16,302 nucleotides of DNA, from contig JBBRNO010000146.1 in NCBI GenBank assembly GCA_038230275.1, positions 1 through 16,302 of the forward strand, given 5' to 3'. A program made the translations under genes and the position numbers. The DNA comes from JANXXV01 sp038230275. GTDB lineage: Bacteria > Acidobacteriota > Terriglobia > Bryobacterales > Bryobacteraceae. The notes under the pieces are model-generated. The model saw only the letters and a program-made list of their open reading frames with translations. It searched no databases and was not told where the DNA came from. Shown here piece by piece: positions 1 to 6,461 of the stretch (position 1 is its first letter; each line of letters starts with the position of its first letter).

Positions 1-1
1 A

Positions 2-223
2 AAGCCTCTGCGGTTGATCAAAGTTTCCAATGGCCGGCACCATCTGTTGTTCGATGTGCCTGTAATTGGATTAGACACGATTCCCGTGATGCAGGAGACT
101 GGGACCACTGCGTTGGCAATCGATGCTGGGCGGACGCTGCTGTTGGACCGCGAACAGATGATTCAGCGGGCAGACGCCGCGGGGATAACTATTGTTGGCC
201 TGTTGCCGGAACCTGGGCGATAA
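2..223 (+). CDS. lpxI: LpxI C-terminal part (UDP-2,3-diacylglucosamine pyrophosphatase), 5' end outside window
   Basis: This is the last 73 codons of a gene entering from the left edge, ending in TAA at 221-223. The segment reads through FDVPVIGLDTI, then ALAIDAGRTLLLDRE, and closes with AGITIVGL. This is the conserved C-terminal pattern of LpxI (DUF1009), the cytoplasmic or peripheral-membrane enzyme that hydrolyses UDP-2,3-diacylglucosamine to lipid X and UMP in bacteria lacking LpxH. The Asp of the FDVP motif lies in the region that holds catalytic residues in the family. A TTG at 14 is only an internal codon, because the frame is open to the window edge. The gene normally lies in a lipid A cluster (fabZ-lpxA-lpxI-oxidoreductase-lpxB or similar). 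Here the expected neighbour, the Gfo/Idh gene, starts only at 6462. The family call is fairly secure. The missing N-terminus cannot be assessed. Confidence 0.85.
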   Translation, partial: KPLRLIKVSNGRHHLLFDVPVIGLDTIPVMQETGTTALAIDAGRTLLLDREQMIQRADAAGITIVGLLPEPGR

Positions 224-412
224 GACTGAAATCTCAAAACCCACGGCCGGTTCCATGGCAGCCGTTCGAGCCGGAATCGCCATAACCAAATCCGTCAGCC
301 GGAACGCCGGTCGCGTAGTACTCACCCGGGAACAAGCATTTCCGATTACTGCAAATCCAAGCAGGATGCTGAGAAATCAGATAAGCTATTCAGAATATTC
401 TCTTGAAACTTT
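224..412. other. Intergenic stretch between lpxI and the accessory block
   Basis: No convincing gene is seen in these 189 bases. A start-less frame is open from 230 to a TGA at 404-406, but it encodes an Arg/Ser/His-rich string resembling nothing I recognise. The last 50 bases are AT-rich and contain a perfect 10-bp palindrome, listed separately. This stretch is the presumed left junction of the 413-6185 block. I see no repeat shared with the right side (6186-6461), no tRNA and no inverted-repeat ends. Confidence 0.5.
392..401. promoter_or_regulatory. 10-bp palindrome AGAATATTCT, possible operator
   Basis: AGAATATTCT is a perfect inverted repeat ending 11 bases before the ATG of the 365-aa gene. 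Its position fits an operator for a DNA-binding protein such as the XRE antitoxin encoded downstream. Ten-base AT-rich palindromes arise by chance fairly often, and no second copy was found before the toxin gene, so the functional reading is weak. Confidence 0.25.
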
Positions 413-1510
413 ATGGTCGCTAACCGCATATTTGGTCGCGAGACCGTGCGTGAACACGGTAAACTCGCGGCCGCTTGCGCCGAAATTCTTGGTGGTCAGA
501 CCACAGGCTTCGATCTCCAACTGAGCCGCGCATTTGCTTGGAATCTCCTGCACGAATCAAGAGTAAGTGAATTTTGGGCGGAAGAATGGTTCGCCGAATT
601 TGGAAAGCCTGTCACTGCGCAGTCGCTGCGAGATAGCTTAACCGATTATTTGTACACCTTCCGGAGCCGGCCGAGTGATGCATACTCACTTCTCGAGGAC
701 TTTGCCAACGCCTTTGTCAACTGCTTTCACTCTGGCGTTCCCCAGCCTCATGAACTTCTAATTACCACTTTCGATCTTTGGTCCCCGGCTTCCCGCGCCG
801 TATGGCAGTACGGAATTACCCAGGGCATAGGGACTCTCAGGGGATTAGGCGGTCTGGATCGGGCGGCGACTAAACTTCCCGCCAACATTGTGAACGCCCT
901 GAGCTCTCGCGATCAAGATTTACAGATGCCCATGATGGCCGCCTATTTTGCCGCACAGGAGGCATACCTTGACGAGGTGGACCGGCGCCGGACATCGGGA
1001 GATTGCATGGACACCTTTAGCCCGGTTTGGGTGACACGGGAGGCGGAATGGAAAAAGCGAACCTCAGCATCCGCTACCGGCTGGTGCGAGTCTGTAGGCG
1101 TCTGCAGACCAGATTCTTGCTGGATGGCTGTGATAGCCTACCCCGCCCGCCGGGCCGGTCAGCTCATTCGCCCCACTCAACTAGAGGCAGGGTGGTTTGG
1201 CAGACACTTCCCCACCCCCTTATCGTGCTCCCGCGAAACCGGCGGCCGTATTGTCGAAGGGCGTACCGCTATCGCGCTGAGATCCGACCACGCCTCGCTG
1301 CCGGAATATATCCATGCACCCATACGCCTGAAGGTGGACGATTGGCGACGCGCGGGATTTCCCGTCCTTGACACGGTTGTGCCCGCCGGACCTCACGCAA
1401 GGCTTTTCGCCGATCGGGAGGCGCACTGGATGGCGCTGCAACGGAAATTCCCCGGTTTAGTCGCGTGGATGGCGTCCCCGAACCCTCCAATAGGAATATA
1501 TCGCTTGTGA
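413..1510 (+). CDS. Hypothetical protein, 365 aa, unknown function
   Basis: This is a long open frame with coding-like composition that I cannot assign to a family. No signal peptide, membrane segment, nucleotide-binding loop or nuclease motif stands out, so it is presumably cytoplasmic. The first 190 residues look mostly helical (for example SLRDSLTDYLYTFRS and AYSLLEDFANAFVNCF). The second half is richer in Cys, Trp and Pro and ends in a striking LVAWMASPNPPIGIYRL tail. The ATG at 413 is the first start after a stop at 404-406 in this frame. No good Shine-Dalgarno sequence precedes it, so the start is uncertain. The gene ends 36 bases before the RelE-like toxin on the same strand, and its last codons hold a possible promoter for that toxin. 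It may be co-transcribed with the toxin-antitoxin pair as a third component, but this is inference only. Confidence 0.6.
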   Translation: MVANRIFGRETVREHGKLAAACAEILGGQTTGFDLQLSRAFAWNLLHESRVSEFWAEEWFAEFGKPVTAQSLRDSLTDYLYTFRSRPSDAYSLLEDFANAFVNCFHSGVPQPHELLITTFDLWSPASRAVWQYGITQGIGTLRGLGGLDRAATKLPANIVNALSSRDQDLQMPMMAAYFAAQEAYLDEVDRRRTSGDCMDTFSPVWVTREAEWKKRTSASATGWCESVGVCRPDSCWMAVIAYPARRAGQLIRPTQLEAGWFGRHFPTPLSCSRETGGRIVEGRTAIALRSDHASLPEYIHAPIRLKVDDWRRAGFPVLDTVVPAGPHARLFADREAHWMALQRKFPGLVAWMASPNPPIGIYRL

Positions 1511-1533
1511 TATAGCGCGAATCAGTCTATGAT
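1505..1533 (+). promoter_or_regulatory. Candidate sigma-70 promoter for the toxin-antitoxin pair
   Basis: TTGTGA at 1505-1510 (4 of 6 to the -35 consensus) is followed after exactly 17 bases by TATGAT at 1528-1533 (5 of 6 to the -10 consensus). The -35 box coincides with the last codons of the upstream gene. Transcription would start near 1540, leaving a leader of only about 7 bases before the ATG at 1547. The Shine-Dalgarno-like GAGGAG at 1535-1540 would then fall mostly outside the transcript. Either the message is nearly leaderless, or the toxin is mainly read from further upstream, where GAGGAG would work. Confidence 0.35.
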
Positions 1534-1546
1534 TGAGGAGTGAAGA

Positions 1547-1957
1547 ATGATTGAACTGTGGGACTATCTTCATGGCGAAGGTCGCAATGAGATGCACTTG
1601 TGGGCTGAGCGGGAGAAGTTAGGAGTCCGTGAGCGGGCGCAACTGAACCAGAAGCTCGACATGCTAACGGTGATTGGATTCGATACTGCCTGGCAACTCA
1701 AATTTTTAGCCGGAACGTCTGGTAACTATAACCACATCTTTAAACTCATCGTAAAATCCCAGCGAATGCTGCGGCCGATGCTTTGCCGGGGACCACTTGA
1801 TATGCGCGCCGAAGTGACCTTGCTATGCGGCGCTATTGAGAAGGATTTCGAACTTCATCCCGCTGGCGCCGCCTCACACGCCGACAAATATCGGCTTCAA
1901 TTGCAACATGAGCTCAAGCTCGGCGAGAACCGGAGAGTAGAACATGAACGATTTTAA
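1547..1957 (+). CDS. RelE/HigB-like (phage Gp49-type) toxin
   Basis: This 136-aa basic-acidic protein resembles the phage-derived Gp49/HigB branch of the RelE/ParE toxins, which usually cut ribosome-associated mRNA. The family-like core is residues 64-118: IFKLIVKSQ, then LRPMLCRGP (75-83), then TLLCGAIEKDFELHP and a helix HADKYRLQL. This matches the usual order of a beta-strand, an Arg-rich strand, a 'LL.GA.EK' strand and a closing helix with Arg. I cannot point to proven catalytic residues. The ATG at 1547 has GAGGAG 6 bases upstream, a good ribosome-binding spacing. The toxin-first order and the 14-base overlap with the following XRE-HTH gene are typical of HigBA pairs and imply translational coupling. 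The N-terminal 50 residues may form the helical hairpin common in this family. Toxicity has not been shown. Confidence 0.7.
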   Translation: MIELWDYLHGEGRNEMHLWAEREKLGVRERAQLNQKLDMLTVIGFDTAWQLKFLAGTSGNYNHIFKLIVKSQRMLRPMLCRGPLDMRAEVTLLCGAIEKDFELHPAGAASHADKYRLQLQHELKLGENRRVEHERF

Positions 1958-3335
1958 GAGAAAGTTAGCTCGAGATCTTAGTCAGGGAAACGAATACCGC
2001 GATGCGTACGCCGAGGCCTTTGCGAATGAATACCTCGCTACCCAGTTGCAAATGCTGCGAAAGCAGCGTGGGCTTACGCAGACTGAGTTGGGAGAACGGA
2101 TCGGCAGCAATCAGGGGCGCATTTCTGTTTTTGAGGACCCCGAGTACGGTAATTGGAGCCTTGATACGTTGCGGAAATTCGCAAGAGAATTTGATCTCTG
2201 GGTCCGCATCAGCTTCGAAGAATACGGAACCTTGGTGAACGACGTGACGCATTTCCGGCCGGAAAATCTCCTCCGGAATGGCTTCGACCAGGATCCCAAT
2301 GTTCGCGAGTTGCTCGCTGGTCCGCCGGAATCGGGCCCGGATGCAGAAACGTGGCACTTGCTTGCCGGGTGCCTCGCGCAAAGCGCACCGGACTTGCTGC
2401 AGTTGGCGAATTGGCTGCAAGGGTTCGGTTTGCCTGGCTTCAGTCCTCGTGATTCGAGTCCAGCTCAACAATTGCTGACTTCCATTCCGGGTGGCGCTAT
2501 GGCGGAAGCGCGACCAAAACTAGCCGATGCCGTGGCCGCCCTGCTTCGGTTGGACTACGCAGAGTTGAAGCCTTTGCTTCGCCAGGGGTCGGTCTTCATC
2601 GATAACCTGTTTCTGCTTGCAAAATCACTCGGCCCAATCTCAGAGCTGCAGGATGCGCTTGACGCAGTGTATGAGCACTCGCTCGCGTCGGGATCGACCG
2701 GGTTGGGCTTTGAGGGGGAGTCGGGCTTGCTCGAGGCCATGATCGACAATCAGATTGACGACAGATGGCACTCCGTTTGGTATCGATATATCGAAGGCGG
2801 TGACAACCCTCGGGATTTTGAGGGACAGGTACATTCATTTCTGCCTGGCGGCCCTCTGACGGGCTTTCGGGGTCTGCTCGGCGCTCGACAAGACGAGAAC
2901 TATTGGAAGAATCTCTCCTTAGCCATCCATCGTTTTGGCCTGCGTTTCCTGCTGAATGGCTGCGGGCAGGTGAATAGCGAGCCCAATCTTATGGATGAAA
3001 TGGTCGCTGCAATGAATATCATTTTCAACTGGTGGAACGAACCAGCCGCAGCACGGTCGTTGCTCAATGCGTCGCTTGATCTCATAAGAGAGAGTTGGTC
3101 GGAGCACGCCGCGGCTGCCTGGGCGGTTGTCGTCCAACTCAGAGGCTGGGACCGGGCAATATGTACTGGCAGCGAGGTGGACGACAAGAATCTATTGGAC
3201 ACGATTGTCGCTGGTCTAAAGCTTTACTCCGATTGGCAGAGGAAGCGCAGAAGACCCGCTCCAATTTCCTTACAACCGCTTTTAGCCGCAAGTTTGGAAG
3301 GCAGTCGCGAATTAGTCAGGGAGATGGCTGCTTAA
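1944..3335 (+). CDS. XRE-HTH antitoxin fused to a large unknown C-terminal domain
   Basis: This 463-aa protein starts inside the toxin gene (14-base overlap), which fixes the ATG at 1944. Residues 33-88 form a classical XRE/Cro helix-turn-helix (LRKQRGLTQTELGERIG then NQGRISVFED). They are followed by SLDTLRKFAREFDLWVRISF, as in antitoxins paired with Gp49-like toxins. Such antitoxins normally end about 20-40 residues later. Here another 350 or so residues follow, apparently helical and repeat-like, Trp/Leu-rich, with no recognised catalytic motif or membrane segment (examples: PDLLQLANWLQGFG, ENYWKNLSLAIHRFG, IIFNWWNEPAAARSLL). The expected role is to bind the toxin and autoregulate the operon. 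The extension could be a sensor, a second-partner interface or an effector. The 3' end overlaps the convergent receiver gene by 20 bases. The HTH call is firm and the antitoxin role likely. The function of the extension is unknown. Confidence 0.7.
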   Translation: MNDFKRKLARDLSQGNEYRDAYAEAFANEYLATQLQMLRKQRGLTQTELGERIGSNQGRISVFEDPEYGNWSLDTLRKFAREFDLWVRISFEEYGTLVNDVTHFRPENLLRNGFDQDPNVRELLAGPPESGPDAETWHLLAGCLAQSAPDLLQLANWLQGFGLPGFSPRDSSPAQQLLTSIPGGAMAEARPKLADAVAALLRLDYAELKPLLRQGSVFIDNLFLLAKSLGPISELQDALDAVYEHSLASGSTGLGFEGESGLLEAMIDNQIDDRWHSVWYRYIEGGDNPRDFEGQVHSFLPGGPLTGFRGLLGARQDENYWKNLSLAIHRFGLRFLLNGCGQVNSEPNLMDEMVAAMNIIFNWWNEPAAARSLLNASLDLIRESWSEHAAAAWAVVVQLRGWDRAICTGSEVDDKNLLDTIVAGLKLYSDWQRKRRRPAPISLQPLLAASLEGSRELVREMAA

Positions 3336-3729
3336 TTTCCTGAACAAGAGGCTCGAAGCCGCGGCTCTTGTTTATGATTGAGATTCTTTCGTCTTCTCGC
3401 AGCGGGATCTTACCCGGATCTAGCGCGGTGAATATGACACATCGTATATTGCGCTTCCGAAGTTCCCGGCAACATCGTAACCCGGCCGTGAAGAACCCCT
3501 CGCGGATGATGTCGTCCGGGGGCATTTCCATATCAGGAGAGGGATCGGTCCAGCGCAACATCATATCGACGACTGCAACATCTGCCGAGATCCCTTCCTC
3601 CGTCCTAATCCGTCGCCAAAACTCCAACTCGGTTGCAATAGCATCGACTTTCGCATCGAGATCGCGAATTATACGTTCCGCAAGCGCGCCCGCTTGAACA
3701 GCATCGTCTTCGAGGATGAGCACAGTCAT
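3316..3729 (-). CDS. Single-domain response regulator (CheY-like receiver)
   Basis: This 137-aa protein consists of a receiver domain only. The hallmarks are an acidic pocket E7-D8-D9 after the first strand (VLILEDD), the phospho-acceptor D55 in DVAVVDMML, the switch T101 in CVIFTALD, and K121 in IINKSRG. It has no DNA-binding or enzymatic output, so it probably acts by protein contact. The loop after D55 is longer than usual (about 61-77, PSPDMEMPPDDIIRE) and could be a partner-specific insertion. The gene follows the histidine kinase with a 4-base overlap (3726-3729), so the two are translationally coupled and the kinase is the likely phosphodonor. Its last 20 bases overlap the convergent XRE-fusion gene. 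What the receiver acts on is unknown. Candidates are the kinase itself (feedback), the XRE fusion, or a distant diguanylate cyclase or transcription factor. Confidence 0.85.
   Translation of the reverse strand: MTVLILEDDAVQAGALAERIIRDLDAKVDAIATELEFWRRIRTEEGISADVAVVDMMLRWTDPSPDMEMPPDDIIREGFFTAGLRCCRELRKRNIRCVIFTALDPGKIPLREDERISIINKSRGFEPLVQEIKQPSP
3341..3374. terminator. Hairpin just after the XRE-fusion stop codon
   Basis: AACAAGAG at 3343-3350 is perfectly complementary to CTCTTGTT at 3365-3372. One more G-T and one T-A pair extend the stem outward, and the loop is 14 bases and GC-rich. It lies 7 bases past the XRE-fusion stop and is followed on the plus strand by TTATGATT. There is only a short T run, so it would be a modest intrinsic terminator. 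The same bases are codons near the 3' end of the convergent receiver gene, so the structure sits inside coding sequence. Confidence 0.4.
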
Positions 3730-6185
3730 ATTTTCACCGACTTCTCGGGGGAAACTCCCTCGAAATAAAGCCGTATATCATTCCAACCCTCGGCGTCCGT
3801 CGGCCGAATTTCCAGACGCCCTCTTAATGATCGCATCACCTCAGCCACCATCCACAATCCGATCCCTGTTCCCTCCGGCGATGTGAGCTTTGCGTCGCTC
3901 CCGCGGTGGCCTCTCTCAATCAGCTTAATGGCTTCCTGGGCATCGATCGGCAGACCCTTGTTGCGGAATGAAATATACACCTCTTTCCCGTAAGATGCAG
4001 CACCAGCTTCCACCCGGATGACTGTACGGTCATAGCTATACTTGACAGCGTTGTCGAGAAGATTGTCGATCACGAGTTCAATCAGAGCCGGGTCGCCTCG
4101 AAAGGGAGGAACGGGCGGCCTTGAAATACTCTGAAGATCTTTCTGAATGTTGAATTGCAGGTCTCTCCTGAGAGCCGCCTTGTTATAGAGGAAGCTTGAT
4201 GCCTGTTCTATCCCATCCAGAATGGTGCCGGTCGCCAGAGTCTGAATGTCGGTGGGGATCGGCTTGCTTTGAGCTAACGCCACGAATAATTGCAGGTTGC
4301 TAGCCACTGTCCGCGCCCGCCTAGTCGACGAGATCAATGCCCCGAAGCCCTTGACCCATTCTGCCGTCCCAGTCGAGCACTCTTGCATGCGATCCGCGGA
4401 ATTCTTGGCGATATTGATGGGTGTCCGCAATTGGTGCTGGAAATCAAGCAGCAGTTCTCCCTGCTCCTGCACGGATGCCGCCAGTTTGGTCTGCACCTCC
4501 CTCAAACTCATCATCTGGAAATGAAAAGTAAGATAAAGGGCCAGTTGTTCGGCCAGAAATGCAGCCGTGTTTGAAATGGTGTCAGGCCACGGTACCGGTC
4601 TGGTGGCAGCGAAATACAGCACGCCTTGCGGCTGCTGCGAAATCCGCACCGGCGCCACCGTGAAGCTTGCCAATTTATGCTTACCCGATGGCGGGGGGTA
4701 CGGGCTGGTGGCTGCTGTCTTCTCGTGCAGCACGCAGCGGTTCTTGAAAGAATAGATGAATGCGTTCCGCTCCCCCGAACGCTCTGAAAGCCCAACGGTT
4801 TCCAGGCTTGATGTGCGCGGCTCTCTAAGTACCAGGGGGCCATCCGGATCCGCTTGCAGCCATAGCTGCACGATGTCCGCTTGGGGAACCGACTTCCTGC
4901 ATACCTCCAGAAAGTCGGCCAGGATCCGTTTCACGTCGGGCGCGGGGGCGCGCAACTGCACCATGGCGTTCCGGTTCGCAAAACCTAACAGTCCCATTGC
5001 CGACGCGGTGGGGGCCAATTGAGCGATCCGCCCCTCCTCGTGAGTCCAATGGTCCCACCAATCCGCAACCATCTCCGCTACTGACGAAATGATCTTTATT
5101 ATGTCCTGATCCACATGGTAGGGTCCGTTTCGGGAAATGCAGCATCGCAACGCACCCGTCACCGTTTGTTTGTGGATGATCGGAACGCACAGATAACTCA
5201 GGGGGAACAATTCTCCTTCAGATAGACTAAAGTGGCGTCGAGCCTCATTCACGATCCCCACGCGATCGGGCCATTCCATACCTACATACCGCCTCGCGTA
5301 ATATTCCCGGTCTTGGGCGTAGTTCGCCATGTCGAAGATGCGGAGTGGTCCCCCTGTTCGCAAGACCCAGCCGGTCCCTCCGTCGCCCGGCTCGTAAGAC
5401 TGCGGAATCTTCGCGCTCCAAGGCCAAATTGCCCCAATCAGGCTAAATACATTCGGCAAATCGGTTACTCGATTGTGCAGGTACACAACGGCCTCGACAA
5501 ACTGAAAGTGCGTTGCGACAGTCGATACGATTTCGTGCATTGCTTCCCGCGCGCGTGCCCCCGACTTTTCCGCTGCGTCTGTGGGGAACCGAGCCTCACG
5601 CAGAATGGTCTGAACCTGTGTTAGCACCGACAGCGACACCCGGTCCTGGATAGATCTGTAGAGCGAGGAAAATAACTTTAGCGCGCGCGAGATCTCGTCG
5701 AATTCCTCATCAGAGAACACGTAGTCTCGTCGATAAAGGGTGATCGCCGCATCGGCAAGTAGGATGGAATCCGGATTGAGTCTGACTGGAACGCTAACGA
5801 AAGAAGATAGACCCAACTTCTCTAGCTGCGATGGGTGCGACACCGGTATGTCGCTATCCCAAACACCGTCAATCTTCCGGTGAACCTCCGGCTGATTCAT
5901 CCTGAGACACCTCGCGGTAATAGACTCCATTCCAAGGTGATAAAACGGTGGCTGGTTGCAGTCTTCAAAGTACTGTGCCTGGACAAACAGACGGCTCTTG
6001 GGATCATCGAGCGGGATCTCCTCTGCAATCTCCCATAGCAGAGCTCCGGAACTCTGAAAGTGCCGGGTGAACTCCTCCAAAATGTCCCGCACTCCTGATA
6101 GCCGATCAGCTTTCGCCGACACTTCTTGTAGCCGCCGGGCTAATTCAAACAGAGACTGCTCCGAGACGGCGGCACTGCTGTACAT
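3726..6185 (-). CDS. Sensor histidine kinase with three GAF-like modules
   Basis: This is an 819-aa soluble kinase with no signal peptide or membrane segment. Three GAF-like sensor modules are visible at about 10-180 (ending LADAAITLYRRDYVFSDEE), 190-378 (YLCVPIIHKQTVTGALRCCI) and 415-555 (FTVAPVRISQQPQGVLYFAA). A dimerisation/phosphoacceptor helix follows, with H584 in DFQHQLRTPI. The ATPase domain comes next, with the N box at 702-716 (LIELVIDNLLDNAVKY, N708 and N712), a G1-like NKGLP at 742-746 where Asn replaces the usual Asp, and the G2 motif GTGIGLWMV at 772-780. GAF modules usually bind small molecules, haem or redox cofactors. No ligand can be named here. It should autophosphorylate on H584 and pass phosphate to D55 of the coupled receiver gene. 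Its promoter faces the Gfo/Idh upstream region, so it is divergent from that gene. Confidence 0.88.
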   Translation of the reverse strand: MYSSAAVSEQSLFELARRLQEVSAKADRLSGVRDILEEFTRHFQSSGALLWEIAEEIPLDDPKSRLFVQAQYFEDCNQPPFYHLGMESITARCLRMNQPEVHRKIDGVWDSDIPVSHPSQLEKLGLSSFVSVPVRLNPDSILLADAAITLYRRDYVFSDEEFDEISRALKLFSSLYRSIQDRVSLSVLTQVQTILREARFPTDAAEKSGARAREAMHEIVSTVATHFQFVEAVVYLHNRVTDLPNVFSLIGAIWPWSAKIPQSYEPGDGGTGWVLRTGGPLRIFDMANYAQDREYYARRYVGMEWPDRVGIVNEARRHFSLSEGELFPLSYLCVPIIHKQTVTGALRCCISRNGPYHVDQDIIKIISSVAEMVADWWDHWTHEEGRIAQLAPTASAMGLLGFANRNAMVQLRAPAPDVKRILADFLEVCRKSVPQADIVQLWLQADPDGPLVLREPRTSSLETVGLSERSGERNAFIYSFKNRCVLHEKTAATSPYPPPSGKHKLASFTVAPVRISQQPQGVLYFAATRPVPWPDTISNTAAFLAEQLALYLTFHFQMMSLREVQTKLAASVQEQGELLLDFQHQLRTPINIAKNSADRMQECSTGTAEWVKGFGALISSTRRARTVASNLQLFVALAQSKPIPTDIQTLATGTILDGIEQASSFLYNKAALRRDLQFNIQKDLQSISRPPVPPFRGDPALIELVIDNLLDNAVKYSYDRTVIRVEAGAASYGKEVYISFRNKGLPIDAQEAIKLIERGHRGSDAKLTSPEGTGIGLWMVAEVMRSLRGRLEIRPTDAEGWNDIRLYFEGVSPEKSVKI

Positions 6186-6188
6186 ACC

Positions 6189-6205
6189 ACTTATGATATA
6201 TAAGT
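6189..6205. promoter_or_regulatory. Inverted repeat over the kinase -10 region
   Basis: ACTTAT (6189-6194) and ATAAGT (6200-6205) are perfect inverted repeats around GATAT. The 17-base element covers the proposed -10 box of the kinase promoter and ends 4 bases before its start codon, the place where a repressor would block transcription. The binding protein is unknown. AT-rich symmetry around a -10 box can be fortuitous. Confidence 0.35.
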
Positions 6206-6222
6206 CGGCTGTTTCCCGTCAA
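6193..6222 (-). promoter_or_regulatory. Candidate promoter of the kinase-receiver operon, probably leaderless
   Basis: Read on the minus strand, TTGACG (6222-6217, 5 of 6 to -35) is followed after 18 bases by TATCAT (6198-6193, 5 of 6 to -10). An overlapping alternative, TATATC (6200-6195), gives a 16-base spacer. Transcription would start at about 6185-6188, at or within 4 bases of the kinase ATG (6185). That fits the absence of any Shine-Dalgarno sequence and suggests a leaderless message. Confidence 0.5.
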
Positions 6223-6248
6223 TGGCGTTCGCCGTCGCTATTGAACGT

Positions 6249-6276
6249 TTGCGAAGAAACGGAGAAAGTAGATAAT
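6249..6276 (+). promoter_or_regulatory. Candidate promoter for the Gfo/Idh-tonB pair
   Basis: TTGCGA (6249-6254, 4 of 6) and GATAAT (6271-6276, 5 of 6) are separated by 16 bases. Transcription would begin near 6283, giving a leader of about 180 bases before the TTG start at 6462. The rest of 6206-6461 shows no gene I can support. If the block to the left is an insertion, a local promoter such as this would be needed to express the downstream genes. Confidence 0.3.
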
Positions 6277-6461
6277 CCGGTACAGGCGCACAAACGTACC
6301 GCGTGGACGCCAGGGAATTTATTGGAATTGAGCGAGCCCGCCGACCAGACTTTGCTCCAGATCCTCCAGCTTCCACAAGCAGCGATCCTTCACATCCGAA
6401 GCCAGTACCAGTCACAAGATGAGCCATGTTACGATGACTCCGCGACCAGGGAGATCGGCGA

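Noticed and set aside
192..524. Plus-strand frame spanning the lpxI end and the start of the 365-aa gene
   Set aside because: It overlaps two better-supported genes in another frame, lacks a ribosome-binding site, and the translation looks random.
224..6461. Search for direct repeats, tRNA ends or transposase remnants at the edges of the 413-6185 block
   Set aside because: Reading both flanks gave no shared repeat longer than chance, no tRNA fragment and no recombinase, so a mobile element is not annotated.
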